Assembly (NCBI GenBank): GCA_015662405.1
Contig: DQUE01000077.1
Span: 1 to 5,219 of the forward strand
Source: Sulfurimonas autotrophica
Lineage (GTDB): Bacteria > Campylobacterota > Campylobacteria > Campylobacterales > Sulfurimonadaceae
Direction: 5' to 3'
DNA length: 5,219 bases
The position numbers and the translations under genes were made by a program. Below the pieces are notes generated by a model that saw only the letters and a program-made list of their open reading frames with translations, had not been told where the DNA came from and made no database searches. Below, one piece after another: positions 1 through 5,219 of this stretch; position 1 is the first letter of the stretch; the number at the start of each line of letters is the position of its first letter.

Positions 1-1492
1 GCTCTTTACTCTCTTTATTATCTTTTATAATCTTTTTTGCACTTCTGATAATTCTCTCTTTTGTGATTTCAAAAATGGTTGGGTTTTCTACTTGTAACTC
101 TTCTTTTATAAAGTCATAAGCAGTTTTATTTTTCTTTTTATCAATTGGTTCGGGCAATTGCACTAAAATAAATTTTCTATTGCCACCATCTTCTACGTTG
201 AGTTGCATAACCGCATCAGCGGTTGTTCCTGAACCTGCGAAGAAGTCGAGGATTATGTCACTTTTAGTATTTGCAATTTTTAGTATCTGTTTTAATAGTA
301 TTGTAGGTTTTGGATTTGAAAAAATCTTCTTTTCATTAAAAAGTTTTTTTATTTCCTTAGTCCCTACTGAACTGCTTCCTAATTCTTGTAAAACACTTTG
401 ATACTTTTTGTTTTTATTTCTCTCTTCTGATTTATAAATTTTTTCATAAGCTTCATATTTCCCATTATATACAAATTCAATCTTCCCTTCTACAATAGCT
501 TTTTGCATAGTCTCCTTTGACCATCTCCAACACCCATCTTCTCCATTTGGTAAAGTTGGATAAAAATCATTTCCATTATCATCTTTTATAGGATAGTATA
601 GATTTGGTCTGTCTTCTCTTTTACTATTATCTCCCCATTTTCTCAATAGTTGTCTTTTATAATAATCTTTTTTATTTGCATCAAAATATATAAACTTTTC
701 ACCTCTCTTCTCATCTAATCCTATATTAAAATTATCAATATATTTTGCATAACAAAGTATGTATTCCTTATTGTTTCTTATATGACTATCATCTTCTGAG
801 CCACTTTTTCCTGTCCAGACAAACTGAGCTACAAAATTCTCCTCCCCAAAAATCTCATCCATCAAAAGTCTTAGTTGTGCCACCTCATTATCATCAATTG
901 AGACAAAAATAACACCATCCTCTTTTAAAAGATATTTAGCGATATACAATCTTGGATACATAAAAGTAAGCCAAGCTGAATGTGAGTTACTTTTGCTTTG
1001 AGTAAAGTCTAAAATGCGTTTTGCCTTATCTTCATCTATTCCTGCCAATTTCATCAATGTAGGCACATCAAACTTTCTGTCATCGTGATACACAAACCCA
1101 TCACTGCCTGTGTTGTATGGCGGGTCGATGTATATCATTTTTATTTTTTCATAATAGGCATTTGAGAGATGTTTTAAAACTTCTAAATTATCACCTTTTA
1201 TTAGCAAGTTTTGAGAGTTTTGGTTCTCTTCTTTTTGATTAAACTCTGCATCCTCTTTTAAAAGTGTAGTAGCACTATCACTTGCTAAAACTCTTGCATA
1301 GGATTTTCCGAGCCAATCTAGTCCATAACTCTCTTTTGAAAAATCTACCCCATTTTGCGATAGCTCTTTTTTAAATTTCTCAAAATCAAAGTTTCCGTTT
1401 TTTGTAAAACAGTGTGAAAAATGCTTTTTCAACACTTCCATATCTCTATTTAGCACTCTTATGTCACTAGTTACTTTTTGCTCTTTATCCAT
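1..1492 (-). CDS. mod: Type III restriction-modification DNA methyltransferase (Mod), 3' end cut by window
   Basis: This is the methyltransferase and target-recognition subunit of a type III restriction-modification system. It is expected to transfer a methyl group from S-adenosylmethionine to the N6 of adenine in a short asymmetric site. Reading the minus strand from ATG at 1492 gives 497 uninterrupted codons that run off the left edge. Motif IV, DPPYNTGSD, lies at residues 123-131, and the SAM-binding motif I, DFFAGSGTTADAV, at 416-428. Catalytic motif before SAM motif is the beta-class order, and the wide gap between them is where type III enzymes carry the recognition domain. The N-terminal GYGL-like and LGKSYAR segments (56-68), the GDNLEVLKHL segment (100-109) and SHSAWLTFMYPRLYIA (170-185) are typical of Mod. 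An AGAGG-type ribosome site (1501-1506) sits 8 bases before the ATG. Family known; recognition sequence unknown. The res gene should follow beyond base 1. No frame break or long simple repeat is seen. Confidence 0.95.
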   Translation of the reverse strand, partial: MDKEQKVTSDIRVLNRDMEVLKKHFSHCFTKNGNFDFEKFKKELSQNGVDFSKESYGLDWLGKSYARVLASDSATTLLKEDAEFNQKEENQNSQNLLIKGDNLEVLKHLSNAYYEKIKMIYIDPPYNTGSDGFVYHDDRKFDVPTLMKLAGIDEDKAKRILDFTQSKSNSHSAWLTFMYPRLYIAKYLLKEDGVIFVSIDDNEVAQLRLLMDEIFGEENFVAQFVWTGKSGSEDDSHIRNNKEYILCYAKYIDNFNIGLDEKRGEKFIYFDANKKDYYKRQLLRKWGDNSKREDRPNLYYPIKDDNGNDFYPTLPNGEDGCWRWSKETMQKAIVEGKIEFVYNGKYEAYEKIYKSEERNKNKKYQSVLQELGSSSVGTKEIKKLFNEKKIFSNPKPTILLKQILKIANTKSDIILDFFAGSGTTADAVMQLNVEDGGNRKFILVQLPEPIDKKKNKTAYDFIKEELQVENPTIFEITKERIIRSAKKIIKDNKESKE

Positions 1493-1575
1493 TATTTAGA
1501 CCTCTCATTTACTTTAGTGTATAACAACACTTATTCTTCTTTTACATTTCTCACTTATTATGATCGATATTTAAA
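1493..1575 (-). promoter_or_regulatory. Upstream region of mod with candidate -10 and inverted repeat
   Basis: This 83-base gap separates the end of the 88-codon gene from mod. Read toward mod it holds TTATACA (about 1524-1518), a plausible -10 box that would start transcription near 1512 and give a leader of about 20 bases with the AGAGG ribosome site. No convincing -35 is seen, which is common in Campylobacterota. The -10 overlaps a small inverted repeat, AGTGT-N6-ACACT (1516-1531). No T-rich hairpin terminator is present for the upstream genes, so read-through into mod is possible. Promoter call is inference. Confidence 0.35.
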
Positions 1576-1842
1576 TCATTGAATAGAGAGAGTTTGAGTT
1601 TGCATAGACGAAAGATCAAACTCTCTCGTTTGATCTGGGTACTCCAATGTGATAACACATCCAGATTTACTAATTTTTTGCACATTACTTACATTATCTA
1701 AAATAACAAAAGACTCTTGTGTAGTAGGATCAAAGACTTGAAGCTTTTCATTAGCAACATAAAAAATGCGTCCACCTCCACAACCATCACCGATAATCCC
1801 TTCGCAAACAAGAGGAGAGTTCAGATCAAAACCATGAGTCAT
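1576..1842 (-). CDS. Hypothetical protein, 88 aa, last gene of the surE-tcdA cluster
   Basis: I do not recognise this protein. It has 88 residues, no signal peptide and no membrane helix. A Gly/Cys-rich patch (GDGCGGG, residues 18-24) is followed by alternating hydrophobic segments, IFYVA, LQVFDP, SFVILD and CVITLEYP. These look like consecutive beta strands, loosely like one or two blades of a beta-propeller, but a complete fold is not evident. Cysteines are at 13, 21 and 62. The ATG at 1842 is supported by a strong ribosome site, AAGAGGAG (1850-1857), 7 bases upstream. The first 17 bases overlap the end of the membrane-protein gene, so the two are probably translationally coupled. The 3' end of the coding sequence carries overlapping inverted repeats (1586-1635). 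It is likely real because of its start signal and cluster position; the function is unknown. Confidence 0.72.
   Translation of the reverse strand: MTHGFDLNSPLVCEGIIGDGCGGGRIFYVANEKLQVFDPTTQESFVILDNVSNVQKISKSGCVITLEYPDQTREFDLSSMQTQTLSIQ
1586..1635 (-). repeat. Overlapping inverted repeats forming two mutually exclusive hairpins
   Basis: Two perfect inverted repeats share a central arm. GAGAGAGTTTGA (1586-1597) is complementary to TCAAACTCTCTC (1616-1627), a 12-base-pair stem with an 18-base loop. GATCAAAC (1614-1621) is complementary to GTTTGATC (1628-1635), an 8-base-pair stem with a 6-base loop. Because 1616-1627 overlaps both, only one can form at a time in RNA. They lie in the last 20 or so codons of the 88-aa gene. 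No T-run follows on either strand, so this is not a standard terminator. Confidence 0.8.
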
Positions 1843-2209
1843 CTAAGCACTCCTCTTTTGCATCTTGTAAAAACTCTTTATAGTCAGACCCATTTTTGTC
1901 AATTTTTTTATACTCTTCGTATGTATACTCTTTGAAAGTCGCATCATCTAAACATTGACAAAGTTTTGTGCTATTTTCATCACCACTACAGTGAGAAAGC
2001 ATCTCTTGTTTTTGATGCTCCTCCCAGCCTACATAGGAGTTATAGTAAGGGTATAACGCCCAAATCGCAAATGCTACTGTTAACACAGTGTTAATGATAT
2101 ACTCTCTTTTTCTTGTCTGAAAATATTTTTTCAAATCATAAGAGATCAAAAGCACAAAAAAAATCTCAAGCCCTATGTTAAACCAGTCACTACTCAAAAA
2201 ATCAAACAA
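1826..2209 (-). CDS. Two-helix inner-membrane protein with cysteine-containing exported tail, 127 aa
   Basis: I do not recognise a named family. Two hydrophobic segments (about residues 9-25 and 38-56) flank a basic loop, KKYFQTRKREY, which the positive-inside rule places in the cytoplasm. Both termini would then be periplasmic. The remaining 70 or so residues form a polar, probably helical tail with cysteines at 74, 84, 86 and 121 (C-N9-C-x-C ... C) and a Tyr/Glu-rich YTYEEY stretch. This suggests a small disulfide-held helical hairpin outside the membrane. The start is TTG, not ATG: AAGGGGAG (2216-2223) lies 6 bases before it, and no in-frame ATG offers a better site. It begins 3 bases after tcdA and overlaps the next gene by 17 bases, so it is part of one transcription unit. 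The role is unknown; topology and disulfides are inferred. Confidence 0.75.
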   Translation of the reverse strand: MFDFLSSDWFNIGLEIFFVLLISYDLKKYFQTRKREYIINTVLTVAFAIWALYPYYNSYVGWEEHQKQEMLSHCSGDENSTKLCQCLDDATFKEYTYEEYKKIDKNGSDYKEFLQDAKEECLDDSWF

Positions 2210-2212
2210 ATT

Positions 2213-2857
2213 TTACTCCCCTTTTCGTATCATTTTTATCGCCTCGGCACACATTGTCAAACCAAAAGTTGCCGTTACACCCATAAAGCTCCCCTTCTCC
2301 TTAATCACTGCCGCTTCACTAGAAAAAATCACTTTATATTTTTTTTGAAAACCTCGTTTTTTCAGCTCATAGCGGATTTTTGCACCAAATTTATCACCAT
2401 AACTTTTCCAGATATCACCCACCTGCACCTTTGTCGGGTCAACTCTTTTAGCACTGCCAAAAGAGGAGATAAGCTTTTTGTAGCATTTTTGTGCAAGAGC
2501 CAGTTTGGCATTTCTCTCATCTATGGCATCAAGAACCAAATCATAAGGTGCAAAATCAAAGGCTTGCACCCATGCCTCATCTATGCGTTTATTGATTACA
2601 TGTAACTCAGGATAGTGCTTTTTTAAAGCCTCTACCTTGATCTCACCCTCATGTAATTCCGACCACATTTGACGGTTTTGATTTGATACATCATAGCTGT
2701 CAAAATCAACTATAGTGATATTTTTAACACCACTTCTATATAAGCAGTCTAGACAAAAGCTACCAACACCACCAACACCAAGAAGTAAAACTTTTGCATT
2801 TTCAAGTTTAGAAAAGTCATCCTGTACTAGCAATTTTATACGATCATATTTTGCCAC
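2213..2857 (-). CDS. tcdA: ThiF/E1-like tRNA threonylcarbamoyladenosine dehydratase (TcdA/CsdL family)
   Basis: This cytoplasmic E1-like enzyme is expected to use ATP to cyclise t6A at position 37 of ANN-decoding tRNAs to ct6A. The nucleotide-binding loop GVGGVGS lies at residues 27-33, followed by the acidic strand end IVDFD (49-53), the NQNRQ signature (59-63), K74 and LDAID (109-113). The segment DPTKVQVGDI (140-149) and the FSSEAA motif (178-183) match the TcdA/CsdL branch more than ThiF or MoeB, and the CxxC zinc pairs of ThiF/MoeB are absent. At 214 residues it is shorter than E. coli TcdA (about 268). The start is GTG at 2857, overlapping the surE TAG stop by one base, so translation is probably coupled. 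An A8 run lies near codon 171. The family call is strong; the substrate comes from family knowledge. Confidence 0.9.
   Translation of the reverse strand: MAKYDRIKLLVQDDFSKLENAKVLLLGVGGVGSFCLDCLYRSGVKNITIVDFDSYDVSNQNRQMWSELHEGEIKVEALKKHYPELHVINKRIDEAWVQAFDFAPYDLVLDAIDERNAKLALAQKCYKKLISSFGSAKRVDPTKVQVGDIWKSYGDKFGAKIRYELKKRGFQKKYKVIFSSEAAVIKEKGSFMGVTATFGLTMCAEAIKMIRKGE
2216..2223 (-). promoter_or_regulatory. Ribosome binding site deciding a TTG start
   Basis: AAGGGGAG on the minus strand lies inside the last codons of tcdA and 6 bases before the TTG at 2209. Its strength and spacing are the main reason to accept TTG as the start of the 127-aa membrane protein, and they suggest re-initiation by ribosomes finishing tcdA. 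Confidence 0.7.
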
Positions 2858-3642
2858 TAATCAAGCCACTCTTTGAGTCTATCTATGCTTTTATAGGCAC
2901 TCAAATCCAGCATAATCGGAGTGATAGATATATACCCATCACGAATTGCCTCATAATCGCTTACACCCTTTACACCTTTTCTTGGTTGAAAATTGAGTGG
3001 ATGTAGTCCAAGCCAGTAGTGCTGTTCCCCTCTTGGGTTACTGTGAACATCTGCTTCATTTGAGTAAACTCTATACCCGGCATAGGTGATTTTTATCTCT
3101 GCTTCTTGCAGGTCTGGTGGAATGTTAATATTTAAGAATTCCCTCTCAGGAAGGGGAAAGCGCTCTTCTCTTATTTTTGTTACTATTTTTTTGATCGTTT
3201 TTTGTGCAAGAGTAAAATCACCATTTGGATTTGTAAAATCCATTACTTGAGAGATTGCAATAGAGGGTATGCCGTGTAAAACACCCTCCATAGCTCCCGC
3301 TGCTGTTCCACTATAAGTAATATCCTCGCCCATATTTGAGCCTCTGTTAATACCACTCACTACAAGGTCTGGCTTATCTCCTTGAAAAATTGTACTTAAA
3401 GAGAGATAAACACAATCCGTAGGTGTCCCGTCATCAAGTTTAAAAAAGTTCTCTTCAATACCTATAAAACGCAAAGGTCTCGTCAGCGTCAAAGAGTGTC
3501 CACAAGCTGATTTTTCATTTGCAGGTGCGACAACTGTTACTGCAACCTCTTCAAGTTCCCGTAAAGCCTCAACAAGAGAGCGTAAGCCTTTTGCTTCATA
3601 TCCATCATCATTTGTTACTAAAATTTTATACTTATTTTTCAT
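2857..3642 (-). CDS. surE: 5'/3'-nucleotidase SurE
   Basis: SurE is a metal-dependent cytoplasmic phosphatase that removes phosphate from nucleoside 5'- and 3'-monophosphates; some members also act on short polyphosphate. The 261 residues match the usual length. The N-terminal metal site LVTNDDG (residues 8-14, D12 and D13) is intact, followed by the conserved serine region APANEKSACGHSLT (39-52), then SGINRGSNMGEDITYSGTA (96-114), which carries the third metal-binding asparagine. The C-terminal SDYEAIRDGYISITP (228-242) is also characteristic. It begins at ATG 3642 and is the first gene of the surE-tcdA-membrane protein-88 aa cluster. No ribosome site precedes the ATG, but a TATAAA box lies 8 bases upstream, which may mean a leaderless or nearly leaderless transcript. 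It is divergent from the chemotaxis gene. Confidence 0.96.
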   Translation of the reverse strand: MKNKYKILVTNDDGYEAKGLRSLVEALRELEEVAVTVVAPANEKSACGHSLTLTRPLRFIGIEENFFKLDDGTPTDCVYLSLSTIFQGDKPDLVVSGINRGSNMGEDITYSGTAAGAMEGVLHGIPSIAISQVMDFTNPNGDFTLAQKTIKKIVTKIREERFPLPEREFLNINIPPDLQEAEIKITYAGYRVYSNEADVHSNPRGEQHYWLGLHPLNFQPRKGVKGVSDYEAIRDGYISITPIMLDLSAYKSIDRLKEWLD

Positions 3643-3685
3643 GACGATATTTTATACAAAACATCATTTACATTTGATAATTTTT
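3643..3685 (-). promoter_or_regulatory. Candidate surE promoter very close to the start codon
   Basis: On the minus strand TATAAA (3656-3651) sits 8 bases before the surE ATG within an AT-rich stretch. Transcription would begin about 2-4 bases before the ATG. No clear -35 is found at normal spacing, and no Shine-Dalgarno sequence is present. A promoter further upstream, inside the divergent region, is the alternative. Confidence 0.4.
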
Positions 3686-3703
3686 CATGATTACCGATAT
3701 AAA
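3674..3703 (+). promoter_or_regulatory. Candidate promoter of the chemotaxis gene
   Basis: TTGATA (3674-3679) and TATAAA (3698-3703) are separated by 18 bases, an acceptable sigma-70 arrangement that gives a start near 3710. The same place contains ACCGATAT (3693-3700), which shares the core CCGATA with the flagellar sigma-28 -10 element GCCGATAA. A good sigma-28 -35 element is not seen at the usual distance. Which sigma factor is used cannot be settled from sequence. Confidence 0.45.
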
Positions 3704-3745
3704 GTCAAATCTTCAAAAAGGAACAACTTTTGCTTAACTCTTTGT

Positions 3746-4882
3746 ATGAAAATAGTTATTGCACTCCTTTTTATTTATTGTACTCTTTTTGCTTCAGAGC
3801 TTGAAAAAAGCTATACCAAGCTTAACACACAGATAGACAAGATCTCTTCGCAACTTACTCCAGAACAAAAGGTTGCTCTTTATTATCTTGTTTTAGCAAC
3901 ACATGACAAGATAACTTCTGCACTCTCAACTGATGAACAAAGGGCTAATGCCCTTGAAGATATTCAAAACAAAACACTCGCAATCATAGCAACACTCAAA
4001 GAGTCTGGTATAGATAATCAAAATATTGAACAACTACAATCACTCTATCTCAAAATGAATAAAGAGGCAAAAAGACTCATTACTCAAAACAAAACTCCTC
4101 CAAAACCAAAGATTATTTATAAAGATAGAATACAAACAAAAGAGAAAATAGTTTATAAAATATCTTACACTTTGAGTATAATTGCTGCAATTATTGCGTT
4201 AATAATAGGGATTTTTATTGGATACTTTCTTTTTCACAAAAAATCTCCTCAAGAAGAGAGAGCTGAACTATTCACAGAAGCCGATCATACAAATGAGAAT
4301 CTTAAAAATGAACTCAATAGTGTAACAAACAACTATAACAGACAAATCAATGAACTTAAAGAGGAGCTTAGCACTTTTACGAACAAATACAACTCCCTTG
4401 TAAGCCAAAAAGAGAATTTAGAAAATAAACTCCATAATTTAGCCTTTACATGTGAGCAAGAAAAAACTGAACTACAAAGCAAAGTAGAAGCCTTAACAAA
4501 AGAAAAAGAGCAACTTGAAGCTGATTGTGCAAAACAGATGGCTACTATTGACACAAAAGAAGCAAATAGTTTTGCATTTGACGAAAAGCTCTCTCAACTC
4601 CAAACACAGAGTCAGGGTATTTCAAATATCTTAAACACCATAGCCGATATAGCAGATCAAACAAACCTTTTAGCACTCAATGCTGCTATAGAGGCAGCTC
4701 GTGCAGGTGAGCATGGACGTGGATTTGCTGTTGTTGCTGATGAAGTTCGTAAATTAGCTGAGCGAACGCAAACAACATTACATGAAGTAAAAGTAGAGAT
4801 TTCAGCGGTTGTGGATGCTATTGCTAACCTAAAAACCCCAAATAACAAAATAGAAAAAGAACCTACTCCATATTTTGGGTAA
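3746..4882 (+). CDS. Short methyl-accepting-chemotaxis-type transducer with abbreviated signalling hairpin
   Basis: This 378-residue membrane protein carries the tip of a chemotaxis receptor, which contacts CheW and CheA. Residues 1-16 are a signal peptide or membrane anchor. Residues 17-138 form a polar, mainly helical exported domain of unknown ligand, ending in a Lys/Pro-rich linker. A membrane helix spans about 139-163. Residues 166-275 form a long Glu/Lys/Asn-rich coiled coil. The receptor tip follows at about 302-341, with the turn EAARAGEHGRGF at 316-327 and then FAVVADEVRKLAERT. The return helix stops about 20 residues later in a proline-bearing tail ending PTPYFG, so the usual second methylation helix and C-terminal docking pentapeptide are missing. 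ATG 3746 is preferred because it begins the hydrophobic signal; the in-frame ATG at 3641 overlaps surE and adds an unconvincing 35 residues. No good ribosome site precedes 3746. It is divergent from surE and convergent with the phosphatase. Confidence 0.88.
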   Translation: MKIVIALLFIYCTLFASELEKSYTKLNTQIDKISSQLTPEQKVALYYLVLATHDKITSALSTDEQRANALEDIQNKTLAIIATLKESGIDNQNIEQLQSLYLKMNKEAKRLITQNKTPPKPKIIYKDRIQTKEKIVYKISYTLSIIAAIIALIIGIFIGYFLFHKKSPQEERAELFTEADHTNENLKNELNSVTNNYNRQINELKEELSTFTNKYNSLVSQKENLENKLHNLAFTCEQEKTELQSKVEALTKEKEQLEADCAKQMATIDTKEANSFAFDEKLSQLQTQSQGISNILNTIADIADQTNLLALNAAIEAARAGEHGRGFAVVADEVRKLAERTQTTLHEVKVEISAVVDAIANLKTPNNKIEKEPTPYFG

Positions 4883-4899
4883 GCCAAATAAAATTCCAA

Positions 4900-5219
4900 C
4901 TACTCTTTGTCTTTTATCTTTTTTGGATAATCAAAAAGTATCGTATGCCCTTTTGCTCGATGAGACTCTTCCCATTTTGAGAGTTGTAGCGCAATTCCTA
5001 CAACACCAGCTGTTGGAATATTATCAATCATGGTATCGCCAAGAGCATTTGCAAGTTGCGTAAGTCCTGGATTGTGCCCCACAAGCATTACTCTCTCTGC
5101 ACTCTTTGGAAGCTGCGCTAAAAGATAGAGCAGCGATTGCACCGATGCCTCATAGATAAGTAAGAGACCATAAATAACTTCGTAGCTAATGAAAATAGAA
5201 GCTATAAGATACAAGGCGA
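4900..5219 (-). CDS. sixA: SixA-like histidine phosphatase, N-terminal part outside window
   Basis: This is the C-terminal part of a small histidine-phosphatase-superfamily protein resembling SixA, which removes phosphate from phosphohistidine on signalling proteins. The visible 105 residues contain IYEASVQSLL, the second catalytic-histidine motif LVGHNPG (His codon 5076-5074) and LANALGD. These are followed by IDNIPTAGVVGI and a closing FDYPKK segment, all typical of the family. The RHAKS-type catalytic N-terminus and the start codon would lie beyond the right edge; the TTG at 5214 should not be taken as the start. The segment from the edge to about 5155 (SIFISYEVIYGLLL) is more hydrophobic than usual, with leucines where Asp/Glu/Arg often precede YEA. 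It ends at TAG 4902-4900, 17 bases from the convergent chemotaxis gene. The family is fairly sure; the true substrate is unknown. Confidence 0.8.
   Translation of the reverse strand, partial: ALYLIASIFISYEVIYGLLLIYEASVQSLLYLLAQLPKSAERVMLVGHNPGLTQLANALGDTMIDNIPTAGVVGIALQLSKWEESHRAKGHTILFDYPKKIKDKE

Noticed and set aside
180..401. Open frame of 73 codons on the plus strand
   Set aside because: It is antisense to the well supported mod gene across its SAM-binding motif; no ribosome site or family resemblance.
1171..1180. 10-base palindrome GTTTTAAAAC in mod
   Set aside because: Low-complexity AT palindrome in coding sequence; likely chance.
1560..1579. ATGAT-N10-ATCAT inverted repeat after the 88-aa gene as terminator
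   Set aside because: The stem is 5 bp and AT-rich with no T-run following on the minus strand.
2156..2346. A8 (2156-2163) and T8 (2339-2346) homopolymer runs in the membrane gene and tcdA as phase-variation tracts
   Set aside because: Runs of eight A or T are expected by chance in AT-rich coding DNA, and both frames are intact; phase-variable tracts in this phylum are more often long G/C runs.
3641..3745. In-frame 35-residue N-terminal extension of the chemotaxis protein from ATG 3641
   Set aside because: It overlaps the surE start codon and the divergent promoter region, has His/Arg-rich sequence unlike a receptor N-terminus, and would bury the signal peptide that begins at 3746.
4873..4889. 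Possible bidirectional terminator TTTGG-N5-CCAAA between the convergent genes
   Set aside because: The stem is only 5 bp, with three A-T pairs, overlaps the receptor stop codon and lacks a proper T-run on either side; too weak to call.
4657..4899. Open frame of 80 codons on the minus strand under the receptor tip
   Set aside because: It is the complement of the highly conserved chemotaxis hairpin, a common source of spurious antisense frames.
4875..5063. Open frame of 62 codons on the plus strand
   Set aside because: It is antisense to the SixA-like gene and starts inside the receptor stop region; no independent support.

Overview
The window looks like a chromosomal segment of a Campylobacterota (Epsilonproteobacteria) species. 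It is AT-rich, and the surE, tcdA, chemotaxis-receptor and SixA-like proteins read like those of the Sulfurimonas/Arcobacter side of that phylum. That placement is inferred from protein style and base composition, not from a database comparison. The window is almost fully coding. The only gaps between genes are 83 bases (1493-1575), 103 bases (3643-3745) and 17 bases (4883-4899).

Left part (1-1492, minus strand): the first 497 codons of a type III restriction-modification methyltransferase (Mod), running off the left edge. The DPPY and FAGSGT motifs are both present and in beta-class order, and no frame is broken. The cognate Res nuclease would be expected beyond base 1, but it is not visible.

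Middle (1576-3642, minus strand): a tight four-gene cluster transcribed toward mod. In order it holds surE (5'/3'-nucleotidase), tcdA (ThiF/E1-like enzyme that cyclises t6A37 in tRNA), a 127-residue two-helix membrane protein with a cysteine-bearing tail, and an 88-residue protein of unknown function. Junctions overlap or are separated by 3 bases, and two genes start with GTG or TTG, so translational coupling is likely. The last gene ends in a run of alternative, mutually exclusive hairpins.

Right part: divergent from surE is a short methyl-accepting-chemotaxis-type protein (3746-4882, plus strand). It has a signal or anchor sequence, a helical exported domain, one clear membrane helix, a long coiled coil and a conserved receptor tip, but an abbreviated return helix. 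Converging on it from the right edge is the C-terminal part of a SixA-like histidine phosphatase (4900-5219, minus strand).

No tRNA, rRNA, CRISPR array, insertion sequence or attachment site was found. The least explained items are the two small proteins behind tcdA, the hairpin cluster at 1586-1635, and the asymmetric chemotaxis protein. None of these by itself shows a new system.
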